This document shows, piece after piece, positions 32,110 to 40,757 of a stretch of DNA of 64,000 bases (position 1 is the stretch's first letter; each line of letters starts with the position of its first letter). A program made the translations under genes and the position numbers. The DNA comes from Antribacter gilvus. GTDB taxonomy: Bacteria > Actinomycetota > Actinomycetes > Actinomycetales > Cellulomonadaceae. Below the pieces are notes generated by a model. It ran no database searches and had not been told where the DNA came from. It worked only from the letters and a program-made list of their open reading frames with translations. Where the stretch lies: positions 246,343-310,342 of the forward strand of contig NZ_QXTH01000008.1 of NCBI RefSeq assembly GCF_003946865.1, read 5' to 3'.

Positions 32110-32745
32110 TCAGGCCGCGCGGACGAACTCCGTCACAGCGGTCGCGATCATCTGCACGGCGATCGCGGCGAGGAGCAGGCCCGCGATGCGGGTGACGAGC
32201 GTGACGCCGGAGTCGCGCAGGACGCGGTGGATGACGTTCGCGAACCGCATGGCCAGCCACAGGGCAAGGTGCACGGCGACGATGGCGGCGGCAATCGCGA
32301 GCCAGTGCCCCACGAGGGTCTCGTCCGAGCCCACACGCTGCTGCACGAACACCATGGTCGCCACGATCGCGCCCGGTCCCGCGAGGAGCGGCGTGCCGAG
32401 CGGCACCAGCGCCACGTTGACGCTCTTGTTCCCGGACGGCTCCGGCTCCTCCATCTTGCCGGTCAGCAGCTCCATCGCGACGACGAGCAGCAGGAGGCCG
32501 CCGGACGCCTGGAGCGCCGGCAGCGTGATCCCCATGTAGTGCAGCACCTGCTGCCCGAACACCGCGAACACGACGATCACGCCGAACGCCACAAGGATCG
32601 CCTGACGCGCCGCGCGGTTGCGCTGCTTGGCCCCCATCGCGCTCGTGAGCCCGAGGAAGACCGGCACGGTGCCGGGCGGGTCCATGATGACGAACAGCGT
32701 CACGAAGACCTCGGTGAACAGGACGACGTCGAAGTACTGGCTCAC
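32110..32745 (-). CDS. MarC family integral membrane protein
   Basis: A 211-residue protein with six hydrophobic segments and the family landmarks VIMDPPGTVPVFL, GTPLLAGPGAI and ALQASGGLLLLVVA. MarC (UPF0056) proteins are inner-membrane proteins of unknown transport role; the early link to multidrug resistance was not upheld. The GTG start overlaps the stop of the PHP gene (GTGA), so the two form an operon. Confidence 0.92.
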   Translation of the reverse strand: MSQYFDVVLFTEVFVTLFVIMDPPGTVPVFLGLTSAMGAKQRNRAARQAILVAFGVIVVFAVFGQQVLHYMGITLPALQASGGLLLLVVAMELLTGKMEEPEPSGNKSVNVALVPLGTPLLAGPGAIVATMVFVQQRVGSDETLVGHWLAIAAAIVAVHLALWLAMRFANVIHRVLRDSGVTLVTRIAGLLLAAIAVQMIATAVTEFVRAA

Positions 32746-33599
32746 CGGACCACCTCCAGCGCGCCCTGGGCCTCGATGGCCTCGAGCACGTCGGGCGCCG
32801 TCGTGTTCTCGCCGATGCGGTTCGTCTTGCCGGTGCCGTGGTAGTCGCTCGACCCGGTGACGAGAAGACCGAGGGCCTCCGCGAGGCCGCGGAGGTGGCG
32901 ACGCATCTCCGGCGTGTGGTCGCGGTGGTCCACCTCGAGGCCGGCCAGCCCGGCCTGGGCGAGCTCCTCGATGGTGCTGTCCGGGACGATCCGGCCCCGC
33001 GCGTCGGCACCCGGGTGCGCGAAGACGGGCACGCCGCCCGCGGCCCGGACAGCCCGCACGGCAGCGACGGCCGCCGGGGCGTAGTGGCCTACGTAGTAGC
33101 GGGTCCCGGGGCGCAGCACGGTCGCGAAGGCCTCGTCGCGGTCGCGCACTCGACCCGACGCCACGAGGGCGTCGGCGAGGTGCGGCCTGCCGATGGTGGT
33201 GCCCGGCTCCGTCTGGGCGAGCACGTCCTCCCAGGTGATCGGGAAGTCCTCGGCGAGCAGCTCCACCATGCGCTGGGCGCGGGTCTCGCGGTCCGCGCGC
33301 GTGCGGGTGAGCTCGGCGAGCAGGGCCGGGTGGTCCGGGTCGTGCAGGTACGACAGCAGGTGCACGCTGACGCCGCGGCCCGGCGTGGCGGTGTCGCTCG
33401 ACAGCGCGGAGATCTCCGCGCCGCGCACGAGCGCCACGCCGAGCCGCAGGGCCGCCGCGGTGGCGGCAGGCCAGCCCGACGTCGTGTCGTGGTCGGTCAG
33501 CGCGACCGTGGAGAGGCCCGCGGCGGCCGCGGCCTCCATCACCTGGTCCGGCGCGTCCGTGCCGTCCGACGCCGTGGAGTGGGTGTGGAGGTCGATCAC
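32742..33599 (-). CDS. PHP-domain phosphoesterase
   Basis: A 285-residue PHP-domain protein. Metal ligands appear in MIDLHTHSTASDGT, VALTDHDTTSGW, FAHPGAD and SSDYHGTGK. The stand-alone family, including E. coli YciV/RnaAM, hydrolyses 3',5'-nucleoside bisphosphates or trims RNA 5' ends. The GTG start lies 6 bases after TAGACT (33611-33606), a leaderless arrangement. It is the first gene of a pair with marC. Confidence 0.9.
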   Translation of the reverse strand: MIDLHTHSTASDGTDAPDQVMEAAAAAGLSTVALTDHDTTSGWPAATAAALRLGVALVRGAEISALSSDTATPGRGVSVHLLSYLHDPDHPALLAELTRTRADRETRAQRMVELLAEDFPITWEDVLAQTEPGTTIGRPHLADALVASGRVRDRDEAFATVLRPGTRYYVGHYAPAAVAAVRAVRAAGGVPVFAHPGADARGRIVPDSTIEELAQAGLAGLEVDHRDHTPEMRRHLRGLAEALGLLVTGSSDYHGTGKTNRIGENTTAPDVLEAIEAQGALEVVR

Positions 33600-33625
33600 C
33601 GGCTCAGTCTAGAGAGCCGCGAGCC

Positions 33626-35293
33626 TCAGCCGCGCAGCGACGCCATCCAGGCCTCGACGTCGTCGGGACGCCGGGGCAGCGCCGCCGACAGGTTCTCGTT
33701 GCCGTCCTCGGTCACGAGCACGTCGTCCTCGATCCGCACGCCGATGCCCCGGTACTCCCCCGGCACGGCGAGGTCGTCCGCCTTGAAGTACAGGCCCGGC
33801 TCGATCGTGAAGACCATGCCCGGCTCCAGCACCCCGTCGAGGTAGAGCTCGCGACGCGCCTGCGCGCAGTCGTGCACGTCGAGGCCCAGGTGGTGGGACG
33901 TACCGTGCACCATCCACCGGCGGTGCTGCTGGCCCTCCGGGGTCAGCGACTCGGCGGCGGGCACGGGCAGCAGGCCCCACTCCTCCAGGCGCGCGGCGAT
34001 GACCTCCATGGCGGCGGCGTGGACGTCGCGGAACTTCGTGCCCGGCACGGCCACGGCGAACGCGGCGTCGGCCGCGTCGAGAACAGCCTCGTAGATGCGG
34101 CGCTGGACCTCGTCGAACTCGCCGTTCACCGGGAGGGTGCGCGTGACGTCCGCCGTGTACAGCGACTCGACCTCCACGCCGGCGTCGAGCAGCAGCAGCT
34201 CGCCCTCGCGGAGCTCGCCGTCGTTGGTGATCCAGTGCAGCGTCGTGGCGTGCTCGCCCGACGCCGCGATGGTCTCGTAGCCCACCGCGTTGCCCTCGAG
34301 CCGCGCGTGGCCGTCGAACGTGGTCTCGACCACGCGCTCGCCCCGCCGGTGCGCCACCGCCTTCGGCAGCACCCGCACCACCGCCTCGAAGCCCTCGATC
34401 GTCCGGGCCACGGCCTCGCGCATGCGCTCGACCTCCAGCTCGTCCTTGACGAGCCGCAGCTCGGAGGCGGCCTCCACGAGGCTCGCGTCGGTCAGAGGGG
34501 CCGACGACGTCCCCGGGGCCCCCGCGAGGTTCCGCAGCGAAGCAAGGTCCTCGCGGGGCGAGGGCGACCTCTCGGTCGTGTCGGTCAGGTCCGTCACCTC
34601 GGCCTCGGTGCCCGTGGAGGTCTCGGCCCGCAGCGCCTCGACCAGCGTCTCGACACCCTCGTCGGAGCCGGTGACGACAAGGAGCTGCACGCCGCCGTCG
34701 CCCAGGTCCTTGGCGAGCGCGTCCCGCAGCTCGTCGATGTGCCGGGCCTCGATGCCCGTGAGCGTCTCGACGTCGTCCAGGGAGGGGCGCGCGCCGACCC
34801 AGAACTCGCCGTAGCGCGAGTCGGCGTAGAACTCCTCGGTGTCGCGCGGGGCGAGCGGACGCACGTAGAGCACGGCGTGGTGAGAGCTGGGGACGCCGTC
34901 GGCCCCAGGGTCACCCGCGCCCGTGCCGACCGGATGCAGCACGAGGACGGCGTCCGGCTCCTGGTCCGTGCCGAGGCCCGTGAGGTGCGCGAAGGCCGAG
35001 TGCGGCCGGAACCGGTAGTCGGTGTCGTTCGACCGGGTCTTGAGCGGGCCGGCGGGGATCACCAGCCGGGCGCCGGGCAGCCGCTCCGAGAGCCGGGCGC
35101 GCCGGACCGCCGTGAACGGCACCTCGCGCAAGGGGGTGATGCCGAGGTCCGCACGCGGCGCCCAGCCGGAAGTGATGAAGTCCTTGAACGCCTGGGACTC
35201 CGGCCGCTGGGACCGGGTGGAGCCGCGGCTCTCGAGGTCCTGATCAGCGGGTACGTGGCCGTCGGCGGTGTGGGGGGTGCGAGGGTCGCTCAT
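33626..35293 (-). CDS. Aminopeptidase P family (M24) metallopeptidase
   Basis: A 555-residue protein with the N-terminal creatinase-like domain and a C-terminal pita-bread fold. Metal ligands fall in LLLDAGVEVESLYTADVTRT (two Asp), HGTSHHLGLDVHD (His), TIEPGLYF (Glu) and RIEDDVLVTEDG (Glu). It removes N-terminal residues preceding proline. A roughly 20-residue Ser/Gly/Ala-rich stretch around residue 255 (RNLAGAPGTSS) is encoded by a hairpin repeat described separately and looks like an inserted linker. The ATG at 35293 gives a hydrophilic N-terminal extension of about 40 residues. Confidence 0.92.
   Translation of the reverse strand: MSDPRTPHTADGHVPADQDLESRGSTRSQRPESQAFKDFITSGWAPRADLGITPLREVPFTAVRRARLSERLPGARLVIPAGPLKTRSNDTDYRFRPHSAFAHLTGLGTDQEPDAVLVLHPVGTGAGDPGADGVPSSHHAVLYVRPLAPRDTEEFYADSRYGEFWVGARPSLDDVETLTGIEARHIDELRDALAKDLGDGGVQLLVVTGSDEGVETLVEALRAETSTGTEAEVTDLTDTTERSPSPREDLASLRNLAGAPGTSSAPLTDASLVEAASELRLVKDELEVERMREAVARTIEGFEAVVRVLPKAVAHRRGERVVETTFDGHARLEGNAVGYETIAASGEHATTLHWITNDGELREGELLLLDAGVEVESLYTADVTRTLPVNGEFDEVQRRIYEAVLDAADAAFAVAVPGTKFRDVHAAAMEVIAARLEEWGLLPVPAAESLTPEGQQHRRWMVHGTSHHLGLDVHDCAQARRELYLDGVLEPGMVFTIEPGLYFKADDLAVPGEYRGIGVRIEDDVLVTEDGNENLSAALPRRPDDVEAWMASLRG
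34520..34558. repeat. Hairpin repeat inside the aminopeptidase gene sharing a core with the 91-bp repeats
   Basis: A 10-bp perfect stem (34520-34529 with 34549-34558) closes a 19-nt loop containing CCGCAGCGAAGCAAGG. The same 16-mer occurs in each 91-bp unit (first at 31483-31498), also enclosed by short GC arms. It stays in frame and codes for residues in a variable linker. Confidence 0.7.
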
Positions 35294-35361
35294 GGTGTCA
35301 GTCTGTCATCTCGGGCGTGTCCAATGAATTTGCCCCGAGCAACACGCCGGGCGGCGTCCGC

Positions 35362-36231
35362 TCAGCGGCGGGTGAAGTCTGCGAGCGCTCGGGTCAGCAC
35401 CCGGTTGAACGCGTCCGGTGCGTCGCTGTTGACGTCGTGCCCGGCGCCCTGGACCACCACGAGCGCGGCGTCACGGGCGGCGGCCAGGTGGCGCTGCTCC
35501 TCCAGGCGCATCGTGTCGCGTGCGCCGTTGACGATCCACACCGGGACCTCCAGCGCGCGCAGGTTGGCCACCGACGACCGTCCCGCCAGGTGCGTGAGCG
35601 CGTCCGTGACCACGTCCCAGCCCGGCCGGTACGTCTCCGCGGACTGGCCAGGTGCCACCGCCAGCGCGCGGAGGTCGGCCCCGCCGCCGACGGTCATGAC
35701 GGCCCCCGGGCCGCGGCGGGCCTGGGCGAGGAACGGCGGCCGGGCGGACTGGAGCGCCGTCGTGCCCCACCGTGCCGCGAGGCGACCCGCGCGGCCTGCC
35801 GCCTGACGGCTCGCCACCGCGTGCCGCGCGAGCTCGCGGTACAGCGCGACGGGCTTGCCCTTCGGGTCGGACGTGCAGCCGGCCACGACCACGCCGGCGA
35901 GGCGGTCGGTGTGGGGCGTGCGCCGCGCGGCCCAGGCCAGGGACGTGTACCCGCCGAGGCTCAGGCCGACCACCGCTACGGGTGCGCTCGACGCGAGGGA
36001 GGCGACGGCGTCGTCCAGCGCCTCGAAGGCGCCGTCCATGCTGAATCGCTGCGCGTGCCGGGCGCCGTGGGCCGGGAGGTCGACGGCGACGGCCTCGTGG
36101 CCCGCGGACCGGACGTGCGCCAGCTGCCGGTCCCAGATCGCCGACGAGGTGCGCATGCCGTGCACGAAGACAACCGACACGGGGCCCTGTGCGGCAGGCG
36201 GACGAGGGGCGGGGGCGCTCATGCTCTCCAT
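35362..36231 (-). CDS. Alpha/beta hydrolase
   Basis: A 289-residue alpha/beta-hydrolase. The oxyanion motif is VFVHGMRTS, the nucleophile elbow GLSLGGY, the acidic residue lies in IVNGARDTM and the His in GAGHDVN. The lid region is Arg/Ala-rich. Substrate unknown. The start could be ATG 36231 or ATG 36222; no clear ribosome-binding site precedes either. Confidence 0.85.
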   Translation of the reverse strand: MESMSAPAPRPPAAQGPVSVVFVHGMRTSSAIWDRQLAHVRSAGHEAVAVDLPAHGARHAQRFSMDGAFEALDDAVASLASSAPVAVVGLSLGGYTSLAWAARRTPHTDRLAGVVVAGCTSDPKGKPVALYRELARHAVASRQAAGRAGRLAARWGTTALQSARPPFLAQARRGPGAVMTVGGGADLRALAVAPGQSAETYRPGWDVVTDALTHLAGRSSVANLRALEVPVWIVNGARDTMRLEEQRHLAAARDAALVVVQGAGHDVNSDAPDAFNRVLTRALADFTRR

Positions 36232-36328
36232 GGTGACGGAGGAACCTGGCAGTCCCGCAGGCGCGGGACGGACGGGGTGTAAAGGTGTGGTGCGGTTCGG
36301 GCACCTGGGCGCCTTCGCGTCCGCCTCC

Positions 36329-36381
36329 AGAACGCGATCGGGTCATGCTTCCGGGCGGGAAGCATGACCTGATGGCGTTCT
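36329..36381 (-). terminator. Long two-part hairpin after the stress-protein gene
   Basis: A perfect 12-bp inner stem (36341-36352 with 36358-36369, loop GGGCG) is extended by a 7-bp outer stem (36329-36335 with 36375-36381) across a small internal loop. It lies 28 bp past the stop of the leftward stress-protein gene and before the alpha/beta hydrolase start. Confidence 0.75.
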
Positions 36382-36408
36382 CGGAGCGGACTCCCGCGGC
36401 CGGAGCCT

Positions 36409-37224
36409 CTAGGCGTCCGGCTTCTGGTCCTCCGGCGGGCGCATCGCGCCGTACCGGGGCTCGCCCGTCGGCGTGGTCCAGCGCGGGTCCGGCGTGCGCG
36501 GCGGCGCCGGCTCGGCGGGCTCCGCGGGGCCGGGCTGCGTGCCCGGCTCGGCGCTCTCGCCACCCGAGGTCTCGCCTGCGCCGGGGGTGGCGCCGGCGCC
36601 ACGGTCCGGCCCGGCACCGCCCCACTGCCCGGCGGCCGGACCGGCAGCGGGGCCGCCGACCGGACCGGCCGGTGGGCCGGCGGCGGGCGGGCCTGCAGGC
36701 GGCGTGCCCCAGGCGGACCCGCCCGGTCGCCGGACGCCGAGGCCCCCGGGTGACTGCGCCAGCAACGTCCGCGCGTCGGTGGCCATCTCCGGCGCGCACA
36801 GGATCGCGTACGACGCCGCCACGATCTGCGACGACGACGTGAAGTCGCGCCGGCCGCCCGTGAAGGCGTACGACAGGACGGAGAAGAGGAGGCCGAAACC
36901 GGCACCCAGCGCGATGCCGACGAACAGCACCCCGTTGGCGGCGGAACCGGCGAAGAACGTGAGCAGCAACCCGACGAAGAAACCGAACCAGGCGCCGGAG
37001 AGGGCTCCCGCGAGCGCGACGCGCCCGTAGGTCAGCCGACCGGTCACGCGCTCGACCATGCGCAGGTCGGTGCCCACGATGGTGACGTTCTCGACGGGGA
37101 ACTTGTTGTCGGACAGGTGGTCGACGGCCTGCTGCGCCTCGAGGTAGGTGGGGAAAGCGGCCACCTCGTCGCCACGCGGCAGCGTAGGGACCTTCGGGAC
37201 AGCGCCCGGGCGGGACATGCTCAT
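36409..37224 (-). CDS. General stress protein 17M-like membrane protein with Pro/Gly-rich tail
   Basis: A 271-residue protein. Residues 18-65 form the YflT/general-stress-protein-like domain (VAAFPTYLEAQQAVDHLSDN, FPVENVTIVG), followed by two hydrophobic segments with glycine motifs (ALSGAWFGFFVGLLLTF and VGIALGAGFGLLFSVL). The last 120 residues are a low-complexity Pro/Gly/Ala tail (PPAGPPAAGPPAGP) likely disordered in the cytoplasm. It is divergent from the MgtE-N/CBS gene; the 198 bp between hold GC-rich CCCCGGCC repeats and the promoters. Function unknown. Confidence 0.8.
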   Translation of the reverse strand: MSMSRPGAVPKVPTLPRGDEVAAFPTYLEAQQAVDHLSDNKFPVENVTIVGTDLRMVERVTGRLTYGRVALAGALSGAWFGFFVGLLLTFFAGSAANGVLFVGIALGAGFGLLFSVLSYAFTGGRRDFTSSSQIVAASYAILCAPEMATDARTLLAQSPGGLGVRRPGGSAWGTPPAGPPAAGPPAGPVGGPAAGPAAGQWGGAGPDRGAGATPGAGETSGGESAEPGTQPGPAEPAEPAPPRTPDPRWTTPTGEPRYGAMRPPEDQKPDA

Positions 37225-37422
37225 TGCGACAGTTTCCCCCACATCAGGGCCGCTGGCGAGGAGCACGGCCGGGCGACGCCCTGGGCGAGGCCCGGCCACG
37301 CCCCGGCCGAGCCCCGGCCGAGGCCCTGCGACGCCCCGGCCAGCACGCTGACCGACGCCCCCGCCAGCGTGTTGGGCGGGAACAACCGGTGACGCGGACG
37401 GACCGCACGTAGGCTGACCGGC

Positions 37423-38700
37423 GTGAGCACTACGACGCGCGTGTTCGTCGCGCGCCTTGCCGGGACCCCGGTCTTCGACCCGATCGGGGACCAGGTGGGG
37501 CGCGTGCGGGACGTCGTCGTGCTCCTCCGGGCGAAGGGCGCGCCGCGGGCGGTGGGCCTGGTGGTGGAGGTGCCGGGCCGACGGCGGGTGTTCCTCCCGC
37601 TGACCCGCGTGACGACCATCGACTCCGGGCAGGTGATCAGCACCGGGCTGGTGAACCTCCGCCGGTTCGAGCAGCGCGCGACGGAGCGGATGGTCCTGGG
37701 CGAGCTGCTCGACCGCACCGTGACGTTCGTGGACGGCTCGGGGGACGCCACCGTCGAGGACGTGTCGATCGAGAAGCAGCGCACCGGTGACTGGCTCGTG
37801 GACCAGCTGTTCGTGCGCCGTCGGCCCGCACGGGTCACCACGCTCTCGCTGCGGAGGCGCGGCCCCACCCTGACCGTCTCCGTGGACGCGGTGACGGGCC
37901 TGGCCTCCCCGACCGAGGTGCAGGGCGCCGCCCGCCTGCTCGAGGCGTACGTGGACATGCGGCCCGCGGACCTCGCGGACGTGCTGCACGAGCTGGGCGG
38001 CACGCGCCAGCTGGAGGTCGCCACGGCCCTCGACGACGAGCGCCTCGCCGACGTGCTGGAGGAGCTCCCGTCGGACGACCAGGTGGCGATCCTGTCCGGG
38101 CTCGACCGGGGCCGTGCGGCGGACGTCCTCGAGGCGATGCAGCCCGACGACGCCGCCGACCTGCTGCACGAGCTCACCGACGAGCAGTCGGCCCAGCTCC
38201 TGGAGCTGATGGAGCCGGAGGAGGCGCGCGACGTCCGCCGCCTGCTGGAGTACGAGGACTACACGGCGGGCGGCCTGATGACCACCGAGCCGGTGATCCT
38301 CGGCCCGGAGACCACCATCGCCACGGCCCTGGCGCAGATCCGCCGCCAGGACCTGACACCGGCCCTCGCCAGCATGGTGTTCGTGTCGCGCCCGCCGCTG
38401 GAGACGCCGACGGGCCGGTTCCTCGGCGTCGCGCACTTCCAGCGCCTGCTGCGCGAGCCACCGCACGCGAGCGTCGGCTCCGTGCTCGACACGGACACCG
38501 AGTGGCTCACCCCCGACGCGACGCTGGGCCGGGTCACCCGCCTCCTGGCGGCGTACAACCTGCTCGCCATGCCGGTGCTCGACCCCGAGAAGCGTCTCCT
38601 GGGCGCGGTCTCCGTGGACGACGTCCTCGACCACATGCTCCCCGAGGACTGGCGCGAGAGCCACGACGAGCGCCTCAGCGAGGAGGCGAACCGTGGCTGA
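37423..38700 (+). CDS. PRC-barrel / MgtE N-terminal / CBS-domain protein without membrane channel
   Basis: A 425-residue soluble protein. Residues 1-150 contain PRC-barrel-like repeats (DPIGDQVGRVRDVVV, GDATVEDVSIEKQRTGDWLV), residues 165-275 the MgtE N-domain superhelix (RPADLADVLHELGG, EELPSDDQVAILSGLD, PDDAADLLHEL), and residues 280-410 a CBS pair. The magnesium channel domain of true MgtE is absent, so it is more probably a regulator or sensor. The GTG start follows TAGGCT (37410-37415) by 7 bases. The stop region overlaps the DUF1003 start by 8 bp. Confidence 0.88.
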   Translation: MSTTTRVFVARLAGTPVFDPIGDQVGRVRDVVVLLRAKGAPRAVGLVVEVPGRRRVFLPLTRVTTIDSGQVISTGLVNLRRFEQRATERMVLGELLDRTVTFVDGSGDATVEDVSIEKQRTGDWLVDQLFVRRRPARVTTLSLRRRGPTLTVSVDAVTGLASPTEVQGAARLLEAYVDMRPADLADVLHELGGTRQLEVATALDDERLADVLEELPSDDQVAILSGLDRGRAADVLEAMQPDDAADLLHELTDEQSAQLLELMEPEEARDVRRLLEYEDYTAGGLMTTEPVILGPETTIATALAQIRRQDLTPALASMVFVSRPPLETPTGRFLGVAHFQRLLREPPHASVGSVLDTDTEWLTPDATLGRVTRLLAAYNLLAMPVLDPEKRLLGAVSVDDVLDHMLPEDWRESHDERLSEEANRG

Positions 38701-39181
38701 CCGCCTCGACACCCCGATGGAGCAGCGCCGGAGCTTCATCCCCCGGCCGCAGTGGGACCAGGACGCCGTCGGCAAGGCCACGGAGGCCATCGCCCGGTTC
38801 CTGGGCACGCCCCGCTTCCTCATCTACCTCACCGTGTTCTGCCTGGTGTGGCTCGTGTGGAACGCATGGGGCCCGCCGGGCCTGCGCTTCGACAGCGCGG
38901 CGAACGGCTTCACCGCCCTCACGCTCATGCTGTCGCTGCAGGCCAGCTACGCCGCCCCGCTCATCCTGCTCGCCCAGAACCGGCAGGACGACCGCGACCG
39001 GGTCATGGCCGAGCACGACCGGCAGCGCAGCGAGCGCAACCTCGCCGACACCGAGTACCTGGCCCGCGAGATGGCGGCCCTGCGGATCGCCCTGTCGGAG
39101 GTGGCCACGCGCGACTTCGTCCGGTCGGAGATCCGCAACCTCCTGGAGGAGCTGGAGGACCGGGACAGGCTGGGAGACTAG
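38693..39181 (+). CDS. DUF1003 membrane protein
   Basis: A 162-residue protein with two membrane helices (FLIYLTVFCLVWLVWNAW and FTALTLMLSLQASYAAPLIL), the family motif LAQNRQDDRDRV, and a C-terminal coiled coil of about 60 residues. DUF1003 has no settled function; it always accompanies the MgtE-N/CBS gene in actinobacteria, and the 8-bp overlap supports coupled synthesis of interacting partners. Confidence 0.9.
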   Translation: MADRLDTPMEQRRSFIPRPQWDQDAVGKATEAIARFLGTPRFLIYLTVFCLVWLVWNAWGPPGLRFDSAANGFTALTLMLSLQASYAAPLILLAQNRQDDRDRVMAEHDRQRSERNLADTEYLAREMAALRIALSEVATRDFVRSEIRNLLEELEDRDRLGD

Positions 39182-39184
39182 CTC

Positions 39185-40675
39185 TCAGGAGCCGGTGCGC
39201 CGGGCCACGCTGTACCCGTCGCGGGCCAGCGCCAGCTCGTAGTCGGCCTCCGGGTGCAGCACCTGCGCGACGCCGAGCGCGTCGCCCCACTCCGTCGGCG
39301 TGCCCCCGCCGTCGCCGACGACGACGTAGTCCGGTGTCGGGTTGTCGTGCCCGAGCCAGTACACCGGACCCGTCCCGACGAGGTAGTTCATCAGAGCGAC
39401 GTCCGAGACGACGCTCGCGTCGTCCGGGACGATCGCCAGGATCTCCTCCACCGTGGCCGCGCGGGGGTTGGTGATGTACGCCTCGGCGGTGCCGAGCACG
39501 CGCAGCGGCGCCTGCGCGAAGAAGAAGAACCCGACGGCGGCCGCGCCGATCACCCACGGCGCCATGTCCCCCCAGGTGCGCCACCGCCGGTCGGGCGAGG
39601 CGACGGCGCGCGACACGCCGTCGACGGCAGCGAGGAACGCGATCGGCATCAGGATCGCGTTGTAGTGCCAGGGCAGCCCCCAGTAGACCTCGTTGTCCGA
39701 GAGGAAGCGCCACCCGAGCGTCGGGAGCAGTACGAGGCCGATGGGCGAGCGCAGCACGAACCCCGCGGTGGCGGCCACGAGGAGCAGCACGGTGAGGGTC
39801 TTGTCCGGGTGGAGGAGCATCGTGTGGTCGGCGAGGGTGCTCGTGGAGTCGAGCTGCTCGCCGTACGCCCACGCGCCCTCGTGGTTGAGCGCCGGCAGCA
39901 CCACGAGCACGGCGATCGCGAACCAGGCGCAGCCCCACGCGATCAGGGCGAGCCCCGGCCGCCACCGGCGCATCAGCACCAGCACACCGCCGATCGCCAC
40001 CACGGTGAGACCCAGGTCCTCCTTGACGAACACCAGCGGCGCAGCCCACACGACGGCCCACCACGCACGGCGCTCGACGACGGCGGCCAGGCTCCCGGCC
40101 AGCAGCGGGATGCCCAGCGCGACCTCGTGGAACTGCGCCTCCACCGCGAACTGCAGGCCCCAGCTCGCCCCGAACGCCAGCCCCACCACGACGCCGGAGA
40201 CCGGGCCGAGGTGCCGCAGGGCGCTCCACGTGACGATCCCGGCTGCGACCGCGAAGCAGACGTTCTGCACCACGAGGAGCGTGAACGGGTGCGGGAAGAC
40301 GGCGTACACCGGCCCGAGGACGGCGAGCAGGGGGTGGAAGTGGTCGCCGAGCAGGTTGTAGCCCTCGCCCTTGATCGGGACGATCGGCGCCGACAGCGCG
40401 GCGTAGCGCTCCACCACCTGGGTGAAGATCCCGAGGTCCCAGGACTTGATCGTGAGCGAGTTCCACTGCCACACCGAGTACAGGCAGTAGCCGGTGAGGA
40501 CGATCGCGCCGACGACCGCGGGCCACACCAGCCCCCGGAGGCGGCGGAGCCACGGGACGGCCTGACGCTCGCCCGTGCCTTCCTCGGGAGGGCCGTCGGC
40601 TGGGGCGTCGGCTGGGCCGTCGGCCGAGGCGTCGGCTGGGGCGTCGGTCGCCACCTCGTCCTCGACGCTCGTCAT
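39185..40675 (-). CDS. DUF2079 polytopic membrane protein (GT-C-like)
   Basis: A 496-residue protein with about ten hydrophobic segments and the DUF2079 landmarks WDLGIFTQVVERYA, GDHFHPLLAVLGPVYAVF and VEAQFHEVALGIPLL. The acidic loop after the first membrane helix (SWDLGIF) resembles the catalytic loop of GT-C lipid-linked glycosyltransferases, but no substrate is known. The N-terminus carries a repeated Ala/Asp/Pro/Gly linker. It is convergent with DUF1003, with three bases between the stops. Confidence 0.88.
   Translation of the reverse strand: MTSVEDEVATDAPADASADGPADAPADGPPEEGTGERQAVPWLRRLRGLVWPAVVGAIVLTGYCLYSVWQWNSLTIKSWDLGIFTQVVERYAALSAPIVPIKGEGYNLLGDHFHPLLAVLGPVYAVFPHPFTLLVVQNVCFAVAAGIVTWSALRHLGPVSGVVVGLAFGASWGLQFAVEAQFHEVALGIPLLAGSLAAVVERRAWWAVVWAAPLVFVKEDLGLTVVAIGGVLVLMRRWRPGLALIAWGCAWFAIAVLVVLPALNHEGAWAYGEQLDSTSTLADHTMLLHPDKTLTVLLLVAATAGFVLRSPIGLVLLPTLGWRFLSDNEVYWGLPWHYNAILMPIAFLAAVDGVSRAVASPDRRWRTWGDMAPWVIGAAAVGFFFFAQAPLRVLGTAEAYITNPRAATVEEILAIVPDDASVVSDVALMNYLVGTGPVYWLGHDNPTPDYVVVGDGGGTPTEWGDALGVAQVLHPEADYELALARDGYSVARRTGS
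40591..40650 (-). repeat. Five in-frame 12-bp tandem repeats in the DUF2079 N-terminus
   Basis: Five near-identical 12-mers (GGCGTCGGCTGG and close variants) encode repeated ADAPADGP residues before the first membrane helix. Copy-number change would preserve the frame. Confidence 0.85.
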
Positions 40676-40757
40676 GCCGCCCCCGCAGTCTGCCCGTTCT
40701 GCGATGAACGTGCGGTTCAGGAGGTTATCCGGACCACCTGGGTGAGAACAAGCGCCG

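Noticed and set aside
37250..37380. The CCCCGGCC-rich stretch between the stress protein and the MgtE-N gene as a regulatory repeat
   Set aside because: The copies are short, irregular and explained by composition; no consistent unit length is seen.
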